From NCBI GenBank assembly GCA_012512605.1, contig JAAZDX010000163.1, forward strand, positions 1-5,364: 5,364 bases of DNA, read 5' to 3'. Source of the stretch: Bacillota bacterium (lineage in GTDB: Bacteria; Bacillota; UBA4882; UBA10575). How positions within the stretch are numbered: the first letter of the stretch is position 1; every line of letters starts with the position of its first letter. This document shows, in pieces, positions 1 through 5,364 of this stretch. The translations under genes were made by a program, and so were the position numbers. The notes below the pieces were generated by a model. It did no database searches. It was not told the DNA's origin and saw only the letters and a list, made by a program, of their open reading frames with translations.

Positions 1-15
1 AAACTAATATATCAT

Positions 16-45
16 ATTATATCCCAGTTAAAAATGTGTTGTCAA
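16..45 (-). promoter_or_regulatory. Strong SigA-type promoter reading out of the left edge
   Basis: Minus-strand TTGACA at 45-40, an 18-base spacer and TATAAT at 21-16: both hexamers match the vegetative consensus exactly. Surroundings are AT rich. Transcription should begin near position 9 and run out of the window, 23 bases after the tex stop codon, so a separate unit starts here. No terminator hairpin lies between tex and this promoter. In B. subtilis the corresponding region leads to tRNA genes and spoIIE, but the target is not visible here. Confidence 0.8.
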
Positions 46-46
46 G

Positions 47-56
47 TTTGTACAAA
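47..56. promoter_or_regulatory. Perfect 10-bp palindrome beside the -35 box, possible operator
   Basis: TTTGTACAAA reads the same on both strands and ends 1 base upstream of the -35 box of the leftward promoter. The position suits an activator or repressor dimer. I cannot match it to a named regulator, and a 10-bp AT-rich palindrome can arise by chance. Confidence 0.25.
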
Positions 57-67
57 TAAATATTATC

Positions 68-2245
68 CTATTCAACCCCCTTCAAGGAAAGGGCGATGCG
101 CTTTCGTTCTGGATCAACACTGAGAATCCGTACCTTAACCCTCTGTCCGATGGCGACGACGTCCAGTGGGTGGCGAACATACCGGGTCGTCAATTCCGAG
201 ATATGGACGAGTCCATCCTGCTCAACCCCGATGTCAATAAAAGCACCAAAATCAACAACATTACGGACCACGCCGTTTAGAACCATCCCTGTTCTTAAAT
301 CGCTCATCGCTTTAACATCGCGGCGGAAAACCGGACCCGGCAGCTCTTCACGGGGGTCCCGTCCCGGGCGGCAAAGCCCGTCGACGATGTCTTGCAGGGT
401 GGGAAGGCCGGTGTTTAACTCTATTGCCATGGACTTCAGATCAAGGGCCTTTAGTTGTTCCCGTAACGCGGTCAGACGGGAGGAGTTCTTTAAATCCGTG
501 CTCTCGTAGCCAACTGATGCCAAAAGAGCTTCGGCGGTGTGGTACGACTCGGGGTGAATGCCCGTATTCTCCAGACTATACTCGCCATCCGGCAAGCGCA
601 AAAACCCAGCGGCTTGCGTATAAACGTGGTTTCCTAATCTTTTGACCTTGAGGAGATCCTCCCGCCGACGAAAAGGGCCATTCGCTTCGCGGTACGCCAC
701 AATTGAACGGGCCAGTGCCGGTCCGATCCCAGCCACGTTTTGCAGCAGAAAAGCCGAAGCCGTATTCAGGTCAACGCCAACATAGTTCACACACGACTCC
801 ACAACGCCTTTTAGCGTTTCACCAAGACGGTTTTGGTTCACATCGTGTTGGTATTCCCCCACACCAAGGGCCTTCGGTTCAATCTTCACCAACTCGGCCA
901 GGGGGTCTTGTAGTCGTCGGGCGATCGAAATCGCACCGCGCATGGCCACATCAAAATCGGGCAGCTCTTCCCGGGCCAGCTTGGAAGCGGAATATACGGA
1001 AGCCCCGGCTTCACTGACGATCGTATAATAAACCGGGCGCTCGATCGCGGCCAGGGTCGCCGCAACCAGTTCCTCGGTCTCCCGCGCAGCAGTCCCGTTC
1101 CCGCTGGCGACCAGATCGACTTGGTGTTCGATGATTAACGCGGTTAATTCTGCTTTCGCTTTTTCCCACTCCCTTTGGGGCGGATGGGGATAGATCGGCG
1201 TCGCCGCCAGCACCCGGCCGAGCGGAGCGATTACCACCACTTTGCAGCCAGTCCGAAAGCCGTGGTCGATCCCCAGCACCGTCTTGCCGCGGACGGGCGG
1301 TTGTAACAACAATTGCCGCAGGTTTAGTCCAAACACCTTGATCGCCTGTTCTTCGGCGGTTTCCGTTAAAGCGTTGCGGATCTCCCGCTCGATACTGGGG
1401 AAAATTAATCGGTTGAAGCTATCTTCAACAGTGGCGATGAGAGCAGGCGTAAAAATACTGGTCCGGTTCTTCAGGACCAGCTCTTCCATTTTGCGGTGAA
1501 TGGGGGACGGATCGATTTGGAGGCCGACCTTTAAATGCCCTTCCTTTTCACCCCGGTTCAAGGCCAGAATCCGGTGGGGCGGAATCCGCTTCACCGGTTC
1601 GGTATATTGATGGTATTGCCGGTAGACCTGTGCTTCCAGCTCTTCCGTCTTCAACTCGGAAACGATCAGCGCGTGTTCCCACAAATAGTCCCGGATCATC
1701 CGCCGCCAGTCCGCTTGGTCGGCAATCTGTTCAGCGATAATATCCAACGCCCCAGCCAGGGCCTGTCCCGGTTCTTCGACACCAAGGTCGGGGCGGAGGT
1801 AGGCCGCGGCCACCTCCTCCGGATCGCCGCTCGTCAGTTCCTGGGCCCAGATCATTGCGGCCAAGGGTTCCAGGCCTTGTTCTTTCGCCTTTGTTGCTCT
1901 TGTGCGCCGTTTGGGACGGTAGGGCCGGTAATAATCCTCCACTTCCTGGCGGATCGTGGCTGCTTTGATGGCCTGGGCTAGCTCAGGCGTAAGTTTTCCT
2001 TGCTCTTCAATGCTCCGCAAAACCTCTTCTTTTCGCGCTTCCAAGTTCCGTAGATAGCCCAGACGTTCCTCCAAGCGCCGTAGCTGTTCTTCATCCAATC
2101 CGCCCGTGACTTCCTTGCGGTAGCGGGCAATAAAAGGTAAGGTATTTCCTTCTTCAAATAGTTTGACTGTTCGGCTTACCTGATCAATCCTTAGTTCAAG
2201 TTCCGACGCCAACTGCTTAATCAGGTCCAATGCTCTAAACTGCAC
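68..2245 (-). CDS. tex: Tex-family RNA-binding transcription accessory protein
   Basis: A cytoplasmic nucleic-acid-binding protein related to eukaryotic Spt6. Tex proteins are implicated in transcription and RNA metabolism, and the precise activity is debated. Numbering from the GTG at 2245 (725 residues): N-terminal Tex domain with EEGNTLPFIARYRKEVTGGLDEEQL (31-55) and YRPYRPKRRTRATKAKEQGLEPLA (106-129); ALNRGEKEGHLKVG (228-241); a YqgF/RNase H-like domain from about 322 with LGIDHGFRTGCK and SEAGASVYSAS (411-421); GVGEYQHDVNQ (461-471); a helix-hairpin-helix region (about 494-550, NVAGIGPALARSIVAYRE); and a C-terminal S1 domain (about 650-723, GMVLNGVVRNVVDFGAFIDIGVEQDGLVHISEL). Length and domain order are complete. 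The start is uncertain. TTG at 2317 overlaps the divIC stop but adds 24 AT-rich, non-conserved codons. GTG at 2245 has an AGGA about 11 bases upstream. TTG at 2230 gives the most typical N-terminus (MDLIKQLASEL). Likely translated from the divIC transcript. Confidence 0.96.
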   Translation of the reverse strand: MQFRALDLIKQLASELELRIDQVSRTVKLFEEGNTLPFIARYRKEVTGGLDEEQLRRLEERLGYLRNLEARKEEVLRSIEEQGKLTPELAQAIKAATIRQEVEDYYRPYRPKRRTRATKAKEQGLEPLAAMIWAQELTSGDPEEVAAAYLRPDLGVEEPGQALAGALDIIAEQIADQADWRRMIRDYLWEHALIVSELKTEELEAQVYRQYHQYTEPVKRIPPHRILALNRGEKEGHLKVGLQIDPSPIHRKMEELVLKNRTSIFTPALIATVEDSFNRLIFPSIEREIRNALTETAEEQAIKVFGLNLRQLLLQPPVRGKTVLGIDHGFRTGCKVVVIAPLGRVLAATPIYPHPPQREWEKAKAELTALIIEHQVDLVASGNGTAARETEELVAATLAAIERPVYYTIVSEAGASVYSASKLAREELPDFDVAMRGAISIARRLQDPLAELVKIEPKALGVGEYQHDVNQNRLGETLKGVVESCVNYVGVDLNTASAFLLQNVAGIGPALARSIVAYREANGPFRRREDLLKVKRLGNHVYTQAAGFLRLPDGEYSLENTGIHPESYHTAEALLASVGYESTDLKNSSRLTALREQLKALDLKSMAIELNTGLPTLQDIVDGLCRPGRDPREELPGPVFRRDVKAMSDLRTGMVLNGVVRNVVDFGAFIDIGVEQDGLVHISELTTRYVRHPLDVVAIGQRVKVRILSVDPERKRIALSLKGVE

Positions 2246-2313
2246 CCCTTCTTCGTTCCTGTTTAGATTTTTTATTTTATTTTTAAAACGCCAAAACCGT
2301 TCCACACCACCGT

Positions 2314-2592
2314 TCAATTAAGCCGACTAATCTCCGCCTCCAATAAAGGGTCCAATTCGGTCTGGAGCAACTGCATTTCTAGTTGCTCTAAGATCTGTTG
2401 TTTCTCCCGGAGCAAAGACTGGGCTTCATGTAAGCGGCGGTGATAACCAAAATAACAATAAAGCCCCCTCCCAATCTGGTAGATCAAGATCAAAAAAAGG
2501 AACAGCAAGAAAAGGGACAAACCCTTTACTTTAAACCGTTTCCGTCTATTTTCCGGGTGCATCCGCTTCGGAAAATAAACAACCCGGTCCAT
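2314..2592 (-). CDS. divIC: Septum formation initiator, DivIC/FtsB family
   Basis: A small bitopic division protein. DivIC/FtsB pairs with FtsL through a coiled coil and, with DivIB/FtsQ, regulates septal peptidoglycan synthesis at the divisome. From the ATG at 2592 it has 92 residues: a basic cytoplasmic N-terminus (NRRKRFKVKG, 15-24), one membrane helix (about 25-41, LSLFLLFLFLILIYQIG), then an extracytoplasmic coiled coil (about 52-90) with leucine and glutamine heptads ending LDPLLEAEISRLN. The family usually continues past this DP..iE..AR segment with about 10-20 more residues (G.v.pGE-like); these are absent, so the C-terminus is short. A TTG at 2682 in the same frame would add 30 residues of low-complexity Arg/Gly/Glu sequence and is less likely. 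The stop codon overlaps a possible TTG start of tex (TTGA). Recognition rests on topology, coiled coil and the neighbour yabQ more than on strong motifs. Confidence 0.8.
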   Translation of the reverse strand: MDRVVYFPKRMHPENRRKRFKVKGLSLFLLFLFLILIYQIGRGLYCYFGYHRRLHEAQSLLREKQQILEQLEMQLLQTELDPLLEAEISRLN

Positions 2593-2598
2593 CCTGCT

Positions 2599-2606
2599 CT
2601 CCCCTT
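2599..2606 (-). promoter_or_regulatory. Ribosome binding site that decides the divIC start
   Basis: AAGGGGAG in the minus strand, 6 bases before the ATG at 2592. The longer alternative, a TTG at 2682, has only the weak CAAGAG directly before it. This favours the 92-residue product. Confidence 0.55.
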
Positions 2607-2736
2607 CCCTTCTGGCCTTCCACCCTTTAGACCTTTGCGACCTTTCCGTCGCCCCGGTGGCCTCCACTGCGAAAAAAGCCAACTCTTGTTTAATTCGCTT
2701 TTCAACTGCTCACTCCTGCCCTTTACCGAAATTTCG

Positions 2737-3051
2737 CTAAAAAAACCCCCGTCGGCGACGGAGTTTTCTTTTTAACAGTTTCAAATAAAGATAAATCGTT
2801 GGATGAAAAACCCACCGGTAACAGGCCACACCAACCAGTAAACTGATCCCCAAAGAGACGCGTAGTTCTCCTCTTGTCGTAAAAAGGAGCACCGGAAAGA
2901 TGAGAAAGATCGAAAGAACCCAGAAAAAGAAGTCTCCCACTTGCCGCTGGCGCGTGAAGAAGAACAGACAGCCATCGTAGAGTAACCCCCACCCCAAACC
3001 GGTCAAAAATAGAAACATCAGGGCACTGACTTGCCACCATATTCCTTCCAT
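2737..3051 (-). CDS. yabQ: Spore cortex biosynthesis protein YabQ
   Basis: A 104-residue integral membrane protein. In B. subtilis, YabQ is a mother-cell protein placed in the outer forespore membrane and needed for cortex peptidoglycan. Visible family features are an N-terminal WWQVSALMFLFLTGLGWGLLYD (5-26) with the typical G...G..YD pattern, then R.VGDFFFWVLSIF (37-49), GELR (61-64), and a Gly-rich membrane helix ending in Y (67-78). Membrane segments lie at about 8-23, 40-57 and 66-82. The tail is strongly basic (KLLKRKLRRRRGFF). It is short compared with the B. subtilis protein (about 200 residues) but keeps the conserved core. Start: ATG at 3051, preceded by GGGAAGGCGG about 8 bases upstream, an acceptable but imperfect ribosome site. 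An overlapping reading frame at 2723-3040 in another phase lacks family features. The last ten codons overlap a terminator-like hairpin. Neighbouring divIC supports the call. Confidence 0.87.
   Translation of the reverse strand: MEGIWWQVSALMFLFLTGLGWGLLYDGCLFFFTRQRQVGDFFFWVLSIFLIFPVLLFTTRGELRVSLGISLLVGVACYRWVFHPTIYLYLKLLKRKLRRRRGFF
2739..2767 (-). terminator. Intrinsic terminator embedded in the 3' end of yabQ
   Basis: In the minus-strand transcript, CUCCGUC (2763-2757 with its wobble extension) pairs with GACGGGG (2753-2747) around the 3-base loop GCC, giving 5 Watson-Crick pairs, one U-G and one C-G pair. One G is bulged, after which an A4 run faces the start of a 7-base U run (2745-2739). 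The U run encodes the final Phe-Phe and the first base of the TAG stop. The U-G pair exists only in the minus-strand RNA, which favours that direction. Efficiency is unknown; it could fully stop yabQ transcripts or only partly reduce readthrough into divIC. Confidence 0.7.
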
Positions 3052-3146
3052 TCGCTGCGCCGCCTTCCCTCTTGTTTTTTCATCTTTTATGTGGGTAATC
3101 GGAAATTATGCCTGGCCACAAGAAGGAAAATGACTAGTATGTCCGG

Positions 3147-3998
3147 TTAGGCGCGGTGTTTTACCGCCCAAACCAAAAATATGGCCCATAATACCAGCGT
3201 ACAGAGGAAGAGACCACGCAGCAAATCCTGGCCACGGCGGCTGAGGTCATAAAGGGTGACAAAGCGAGTCGTCTCCTCCGTCGCCAACAGCTTCCCGATC
3301 CGTCCCAAATAAGCTCTGGTCTCCAGGTACTTGGGGCGGAATTGCTCCAGATCGACATTGGTCAATCCCGCATTATATGCTTCTAACGCCCGGCCGGTCT
3401 CCCCACCATAATAGTCGATGAGCTCCTTAAGATAACGAACTCCCGTGGCGATGTTCGCTTCGGTGTTATAAATACAGTCCCGACCATGGTTCCTTTCTCC
3501 CGGCCGGTGCCGCCCATTGCAAACCGAATCCGGATTATAGGCCTGCCACACCAAAGGCGTCAACTGCATTAGGCCGCAGGCCCCCTTTGGCGAGTAGGCT
3601 TCGGGATCAAAACTGCTTTCCACTTGGATCACCGCTGTCACCAGCTGAGGACTGACATTAAACAAGAGAGCATTACGGTGGATGATCTCCTGAAGTTCTG
3701 TGCTAACCGGAATCGCCCCTGACGAATAGGAAAAATAAGCCCCTAAAATTCGCTCCAGGGAGGTCTCCTGATGGTCGAGCCAAAAAAACAGCCCGGCCGT
3801 GAGGAGAAAAAGCACCAACATCAGCCCGAGAAAAGCCCGCAAAACCGGTCGCGAAGGCCGCGGCCGAAAAACGTCGATCAAGAGGAAAAGCGGACTGCAG
3901 ATGATCCGGACCGCTTGCAGCAGAAGGTCCCTTTTTTTCTTCCGGAATCTCGCCTTTTTCACCTGTTTGCTCCCAGCAAGCGGATTTGGCGTCTCCAT
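3147..3998 (-). CDS. Membrane-anchored lytic transglycosylase (SLT family)
   Basis: A 283-residue protein predicted to cleave peptidoglycan glycan strands outside the cytoplasmic membrane, forming 1,6-anhydromuropeptides. The N-terminus is strongly basic (KKARFRKKKRD, 14-24). A hydrophobic stretch follows at 25-44, then a clear membrane segment at about 53-74. The catalytic SLT (Slt70-like) domain spans about 100-235: VESSFDP with catalytic Glu127, GACGLMQLTP (139-148), GVRYLKELI, EAYNAG (206-211) and YLETRAYL (224-231). Between the GLMQ motif and the usual NI..G.RYL helix, the segment Cys160-Cys175 (CNGRHRPGERNHGRDC) looks like an insertion and could form a disulfide loop. Unusually for the family, a second hydrophobic segment (about 261-278) precedes the tail KHRA, so the catalytic domain would be tethered at both ends. 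ATG start with a strong ribosome binding site. It lies after the pyrG terminator and 95 bases before yabQ, in the position yabP has in B. subtilis. The family is certain; a role in sporulation is only suggested by context. Confidence 0.93.
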   Translation of the reverse strand: METPNPLAGSKQVKKARFRKKKRDLLLQAVRIICSPLFLLIDVFRPRPSRPVLRAFLGLMLVLFLLTAGLFFWLDHQETSLERILGAYFSYSSGAIPVSTELQEIIHRNALLFNVSPQLVTAVIQVESSFDPEAYSPKGACGLMQLTPLVWQAYNPDSVCNGRHRPGERNHGRDCIYNTEANIATGVRYLKELIDYYGGETGRALEAYNAGLTNVDLEQFRPKYLETRAYLGRIGKLLATEETTRFVTLYDLSRRGQDLLRGLFLCTLVLWAIFLVWAVKHRA

Positions 3999-4002
3999 GT
4001 TA

Positions 4003-4009
4003 CCCCTCC
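4003..4009 (-). promoter_or_regulatory. Ribosome binding site of the lytic transglycosylase
   Basis: GGAGGGG in the minus strand, 4 bases before the ATG at 3998. It is among the best Shine-Dalgarno matches in the window and fixes the start codon of the transglycosylase. Confidence 0.75.
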
Positions 4010-4068
4010 CGTTCCTTCCCCTTTATTTTCTGCTTCGCCCGTTCTTTTCCTTCTGATGCTTAGAGACG

Positions 4069-4095
4069 GAAAAACCCGGGTTTTCCGGGTTTTTC
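4069..4095 (-). terminator. Rho-independent terminator after pyrG
   Basis: A perfect 11-bp inverted repeat (4069-4079 against 4085-4095) with a 5-base loop. In the minus-strand transcript it reads GAAAAACCCGG, loop AAAAC, then CCGGGUUUUUC. The U run is paired with an A run, so the structure is near-symmetric and could also stop plus-strand transcription. It begins 8 bases after the pyrG stop codon, which fits a pyrG terminator, and it separates pyrG from the transglycosylase gene. Confidence 0.9.
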
Positions 4096-4102
4096 ACCAA
4101 TT

Positions 4103-5364
4103 TTAGCGTTCTTCGTTGTGTTGGGCTATCGCGGCGCGAATAAAGGCGGAGAAAAGGGGTGGGGCCTTATGTGGCCTTGATTTGAATTCCGGATGAAACT
4201 GGGTTGCAATAAACCAGGGATGTTCCGGAAGCTCGATAATTTCTGCCAAGTTCTTATCGACCAACACCCCACTGATCTGCATACCATGCTCTTTAAGCTT
4301 TTCATAATAGCGGCTGTTCACTTCGTAACGGTGACGATGCCGTTCCTGAATTACCTCCTGACCATAGATGGAATGGGTTTTACTCCCCGGCTGTAGGCGG
4401 ATGGGTTGCAGCCCCAGGCGCATAGTGCCGCCCAGATTTTCGATGTCTTTCTGTTCCGGCAACAGATCGATAACGGGATGGGCTGTCTCCGGATTAAACT
4501 CGGAAGAATTAGCGTCCGTCAAACCGCAAACATGACGGGCAAATTCGATGATCGCACACTGAAGACCGAGACAGATCCCTAAATAAGGCACCTTCTCTTT
4601 TCGGGCATAGCCCGCCGCGGCAATCTTCCCTTCAACACCCCGGTAGCCGAAACCACCCGGCACCAAGATCCCGTCCATCCCGGCGAGGAACTTTTCCGCC
4701 CCTTCCGCTTCGACCTTCTCCGCATCGATCCAGTGGATCCGCACTGCCGTCTGGTGGGCTACTCCGGCGTGGTACAAAGCCTCCGCCACACTTAAATAAG
4801 CATCGGGTAGCGTTACGTATTTACCGACCAAAGCAACATCCACTTCAAACCGGGGGTTTTTCATCTTCTCCACAAAGGCACGCCAAGCCAATAAATCCCG
4901 TTCACCGCAGTTTAAACCGAGGCGTCTAATAATAAACTCGTCTAATCCTGCCTTTTCCAAACAAAGGGGTACCTCATAGATGGTGTCAACGTCGGGATTG
5001 GAGATCACCGCATCCTGTTTAATATCACAGAAGAGGGCAATCTTTGCTTTCAGATCTTCCGGAATGGGTCGCTCCGACCGGCAGACAATCACATCCGGCT
5101 GGATTCCGATCCCGCGTAACTCTTTCACGCTATGTTGGGTCGGCTTGGTTTTGAGTTCGGCCGAAGCAGTAAGGTAAGGAACCAGGGTCACATGGATATA
5201 CATGGTGTCATCGCGGCCAACATCCGATTTGAACTGTCGAATCGCTTCCAAGAAAGGTAAACTTTCAATATCGCCGACCGTGCCTCCGATCTCAACAATC
5301 ACCACATCGGCTTGGCTTTCTTCAGCCACCAGTTTAATCCGGTCTTTAATCTCGTTGGTAATTC
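4103..5364 (-). CDS. pyrG: CTP synthase (glutamine-hydrolysing), 5' end beyond the window
   Basis: Cytoplasmic enzyme that makes CTP from UTP, ATP and glutamine, the last step of de novo pyrimidine nucleotide synthesis. The reading frame stays open to the right edge, beginning ITNEIKDRIKL, so roughly the first 120 residues of a usual 535-545 are missing. An internal GTG at 5329 could be mistaken for a start but is not one. In the visible 419 residues, the end of the amidoligase domain carries GGTVGDIES (26-34), with its Mg-binding acidic residues, and KTKPTQHSVKELRGIGIQPD. A linker LVGKYVTLPDAYLSVAEAL leads to the class I glutamine amidotransferase domain: oxyanion loop PGGFGYRG (235-242), nucleophile Cys264 in GICLGLQ, and His390/Glu392 in QFHPEF. 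RHRHRYEVN is also typical. All catalytic residues in the visible part are intact. It ends just before a strong terminator, so it is probably a separate transcription unit from the genes downstream. Identification is very secure. Confidence 0.98.
   Translation of the reverse strand, partial: ITNEIKDRIKLVAEESQADVVIVEIGGTVGDIESLPFLEAIRQFKSDVGRDDTMYIHVTLVPYLTASAELKTKPTQHSVKELRGIGIQPDVIVCRSERPIPEDLKAKIALFCDIKQDAVISNPDVDTIYEVPLCLEKAGLDEFIIRRLGLNCGERDLLAWRAFVEKMKNPRFEVDVALVGKYVTLPDAYLSVAEALYHAGVAHQTAVRIHWIDAEKVEAEGAEKFLAGMDGILVPGGFGYRGVEGKIAAAGYARKEKVPYLGICLGLQCAIIEFARHVCGLTDANSSEFNPETAHPVIDLLPEQKDIENLGGTMRLGLQPIRLQPGSKTHSIYGQEVIQERHRHRYEVNSRYYEKLKEHGMQISGVLVDKNLAEIIELPEHPWFIATQFHPEFKSRPHKAPPLFSAFIRAAIAQHNEER

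Noticed and set aside
96..1981. Several plus-strand open frames (for example 96-509, 1242-1499, 1535-1981)
   Set aside because: They lie antisense to tex, whose full domain set is conserved. Their translations show no family features and no convincing ribosome sites.
2676..2705. TTGAAA (2705-2700) as a -35 box for divIC
   Set aside because: The element 17 bases downstream is TTGGCT, a poor -10, and no better -10 exists at an accepted spacing.
2723..3040. Minus-strand 105-codon frame overlapping yabQ in another phase
   Set aside because: It covers the same bases as yabQ, has a low-complexity Ser/Arg/Phe composition and lacks the YabQ pattern seen in the chosen frame.
3771..4106. Plus-strand open frames across the start of the transglycosylase gene
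   Set aside because: Composition is Lys/Pro/Arg rich with no recognisable domain. They run antisense to a well-supported gene start and through the pyrG terminator.
4103..5329. GTG at 5329 as the pyrG start
   Set aside because: The frame continues upstream with ITNEIKDRIKL, a conserved CTP synthase segment, so the gene simply runs off the window.
1..5364. Mobile element, CRISPR array, tRNA/rRNA or riboswitch
   Set aside because: I found no transposase, repeat-spacer pattern, cloverleaf or long structured leader. The window is almost fully occupied by five conserved chromosomal genes.

Overview
The window looks like chromosomal housekeeping DNA from an endospore-forming Bacillota (Firmicutes). 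Base composition is intermediate and Shine-Dalgarno sites are purine rich. The best lineage evidence is a YabQ-type spore cortex protein next to a DivIC/FtsB-type septum protein, an arrangement known from the B. subtilis yabP-yabQ-divIC-yabR-spoIIE region. I cannot place it below phylum level; a clostridial or deep-branching moderate-GC lineage would fit.

All five genes are on the minus strand, so transcription runs from the right edge to the left edge. From right to left they are: (1) pyrG, CTP synthase, cut by the right edge so that only the C-terminal 419 residues are present, followed by a strong hairpin terminator at 4069-4095; (2) a membrane-anchored lytic transglycosylase (3147-3998) with a very good ribosome binding site and an unusual C-terminal membrane segment; (3) yabQ (2737-3051), whose last codons appear to double as an intrinsic terminator; (4) a short divIC/ftsB-like gene (2314-2592, possibly extended upstream); (5) tex (stop at 68), a complete Tex-family RNA-binding protein with a C-terminal S1 domain. 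The last 67 bases on the left contain a near-perfect vegetative (SigA-type) promoter, TTGACA-18-TATAAT, pointing out of the window to a gene not seen here. A 10-bp perfect palindrome lies just upstream of its -35 box.

Functionally, nucleotide supply (PyrG) is followed by genes linked to envelope and division work: a peptidoglycan-cleaving enzyme, a spore cortex protein and a divisome protein. Tex, a nucleic-acid-binding factor, comes last. The S1-domain Tex occupies the slot held by the small S1 protein YabR in B. subtilis, and the transglycosylase sits where yabP would be expected.

I see no mobile element, CRISPR array, tRNA, rRNA or riboswitch. No gene-free stretch exceeds 300 bases. I found no clearly undescribed system. 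The points most worth checking are the terminator encoded inside yabQ, the two-anchor transglycosylase, and the uncertain divIC/tex junction.
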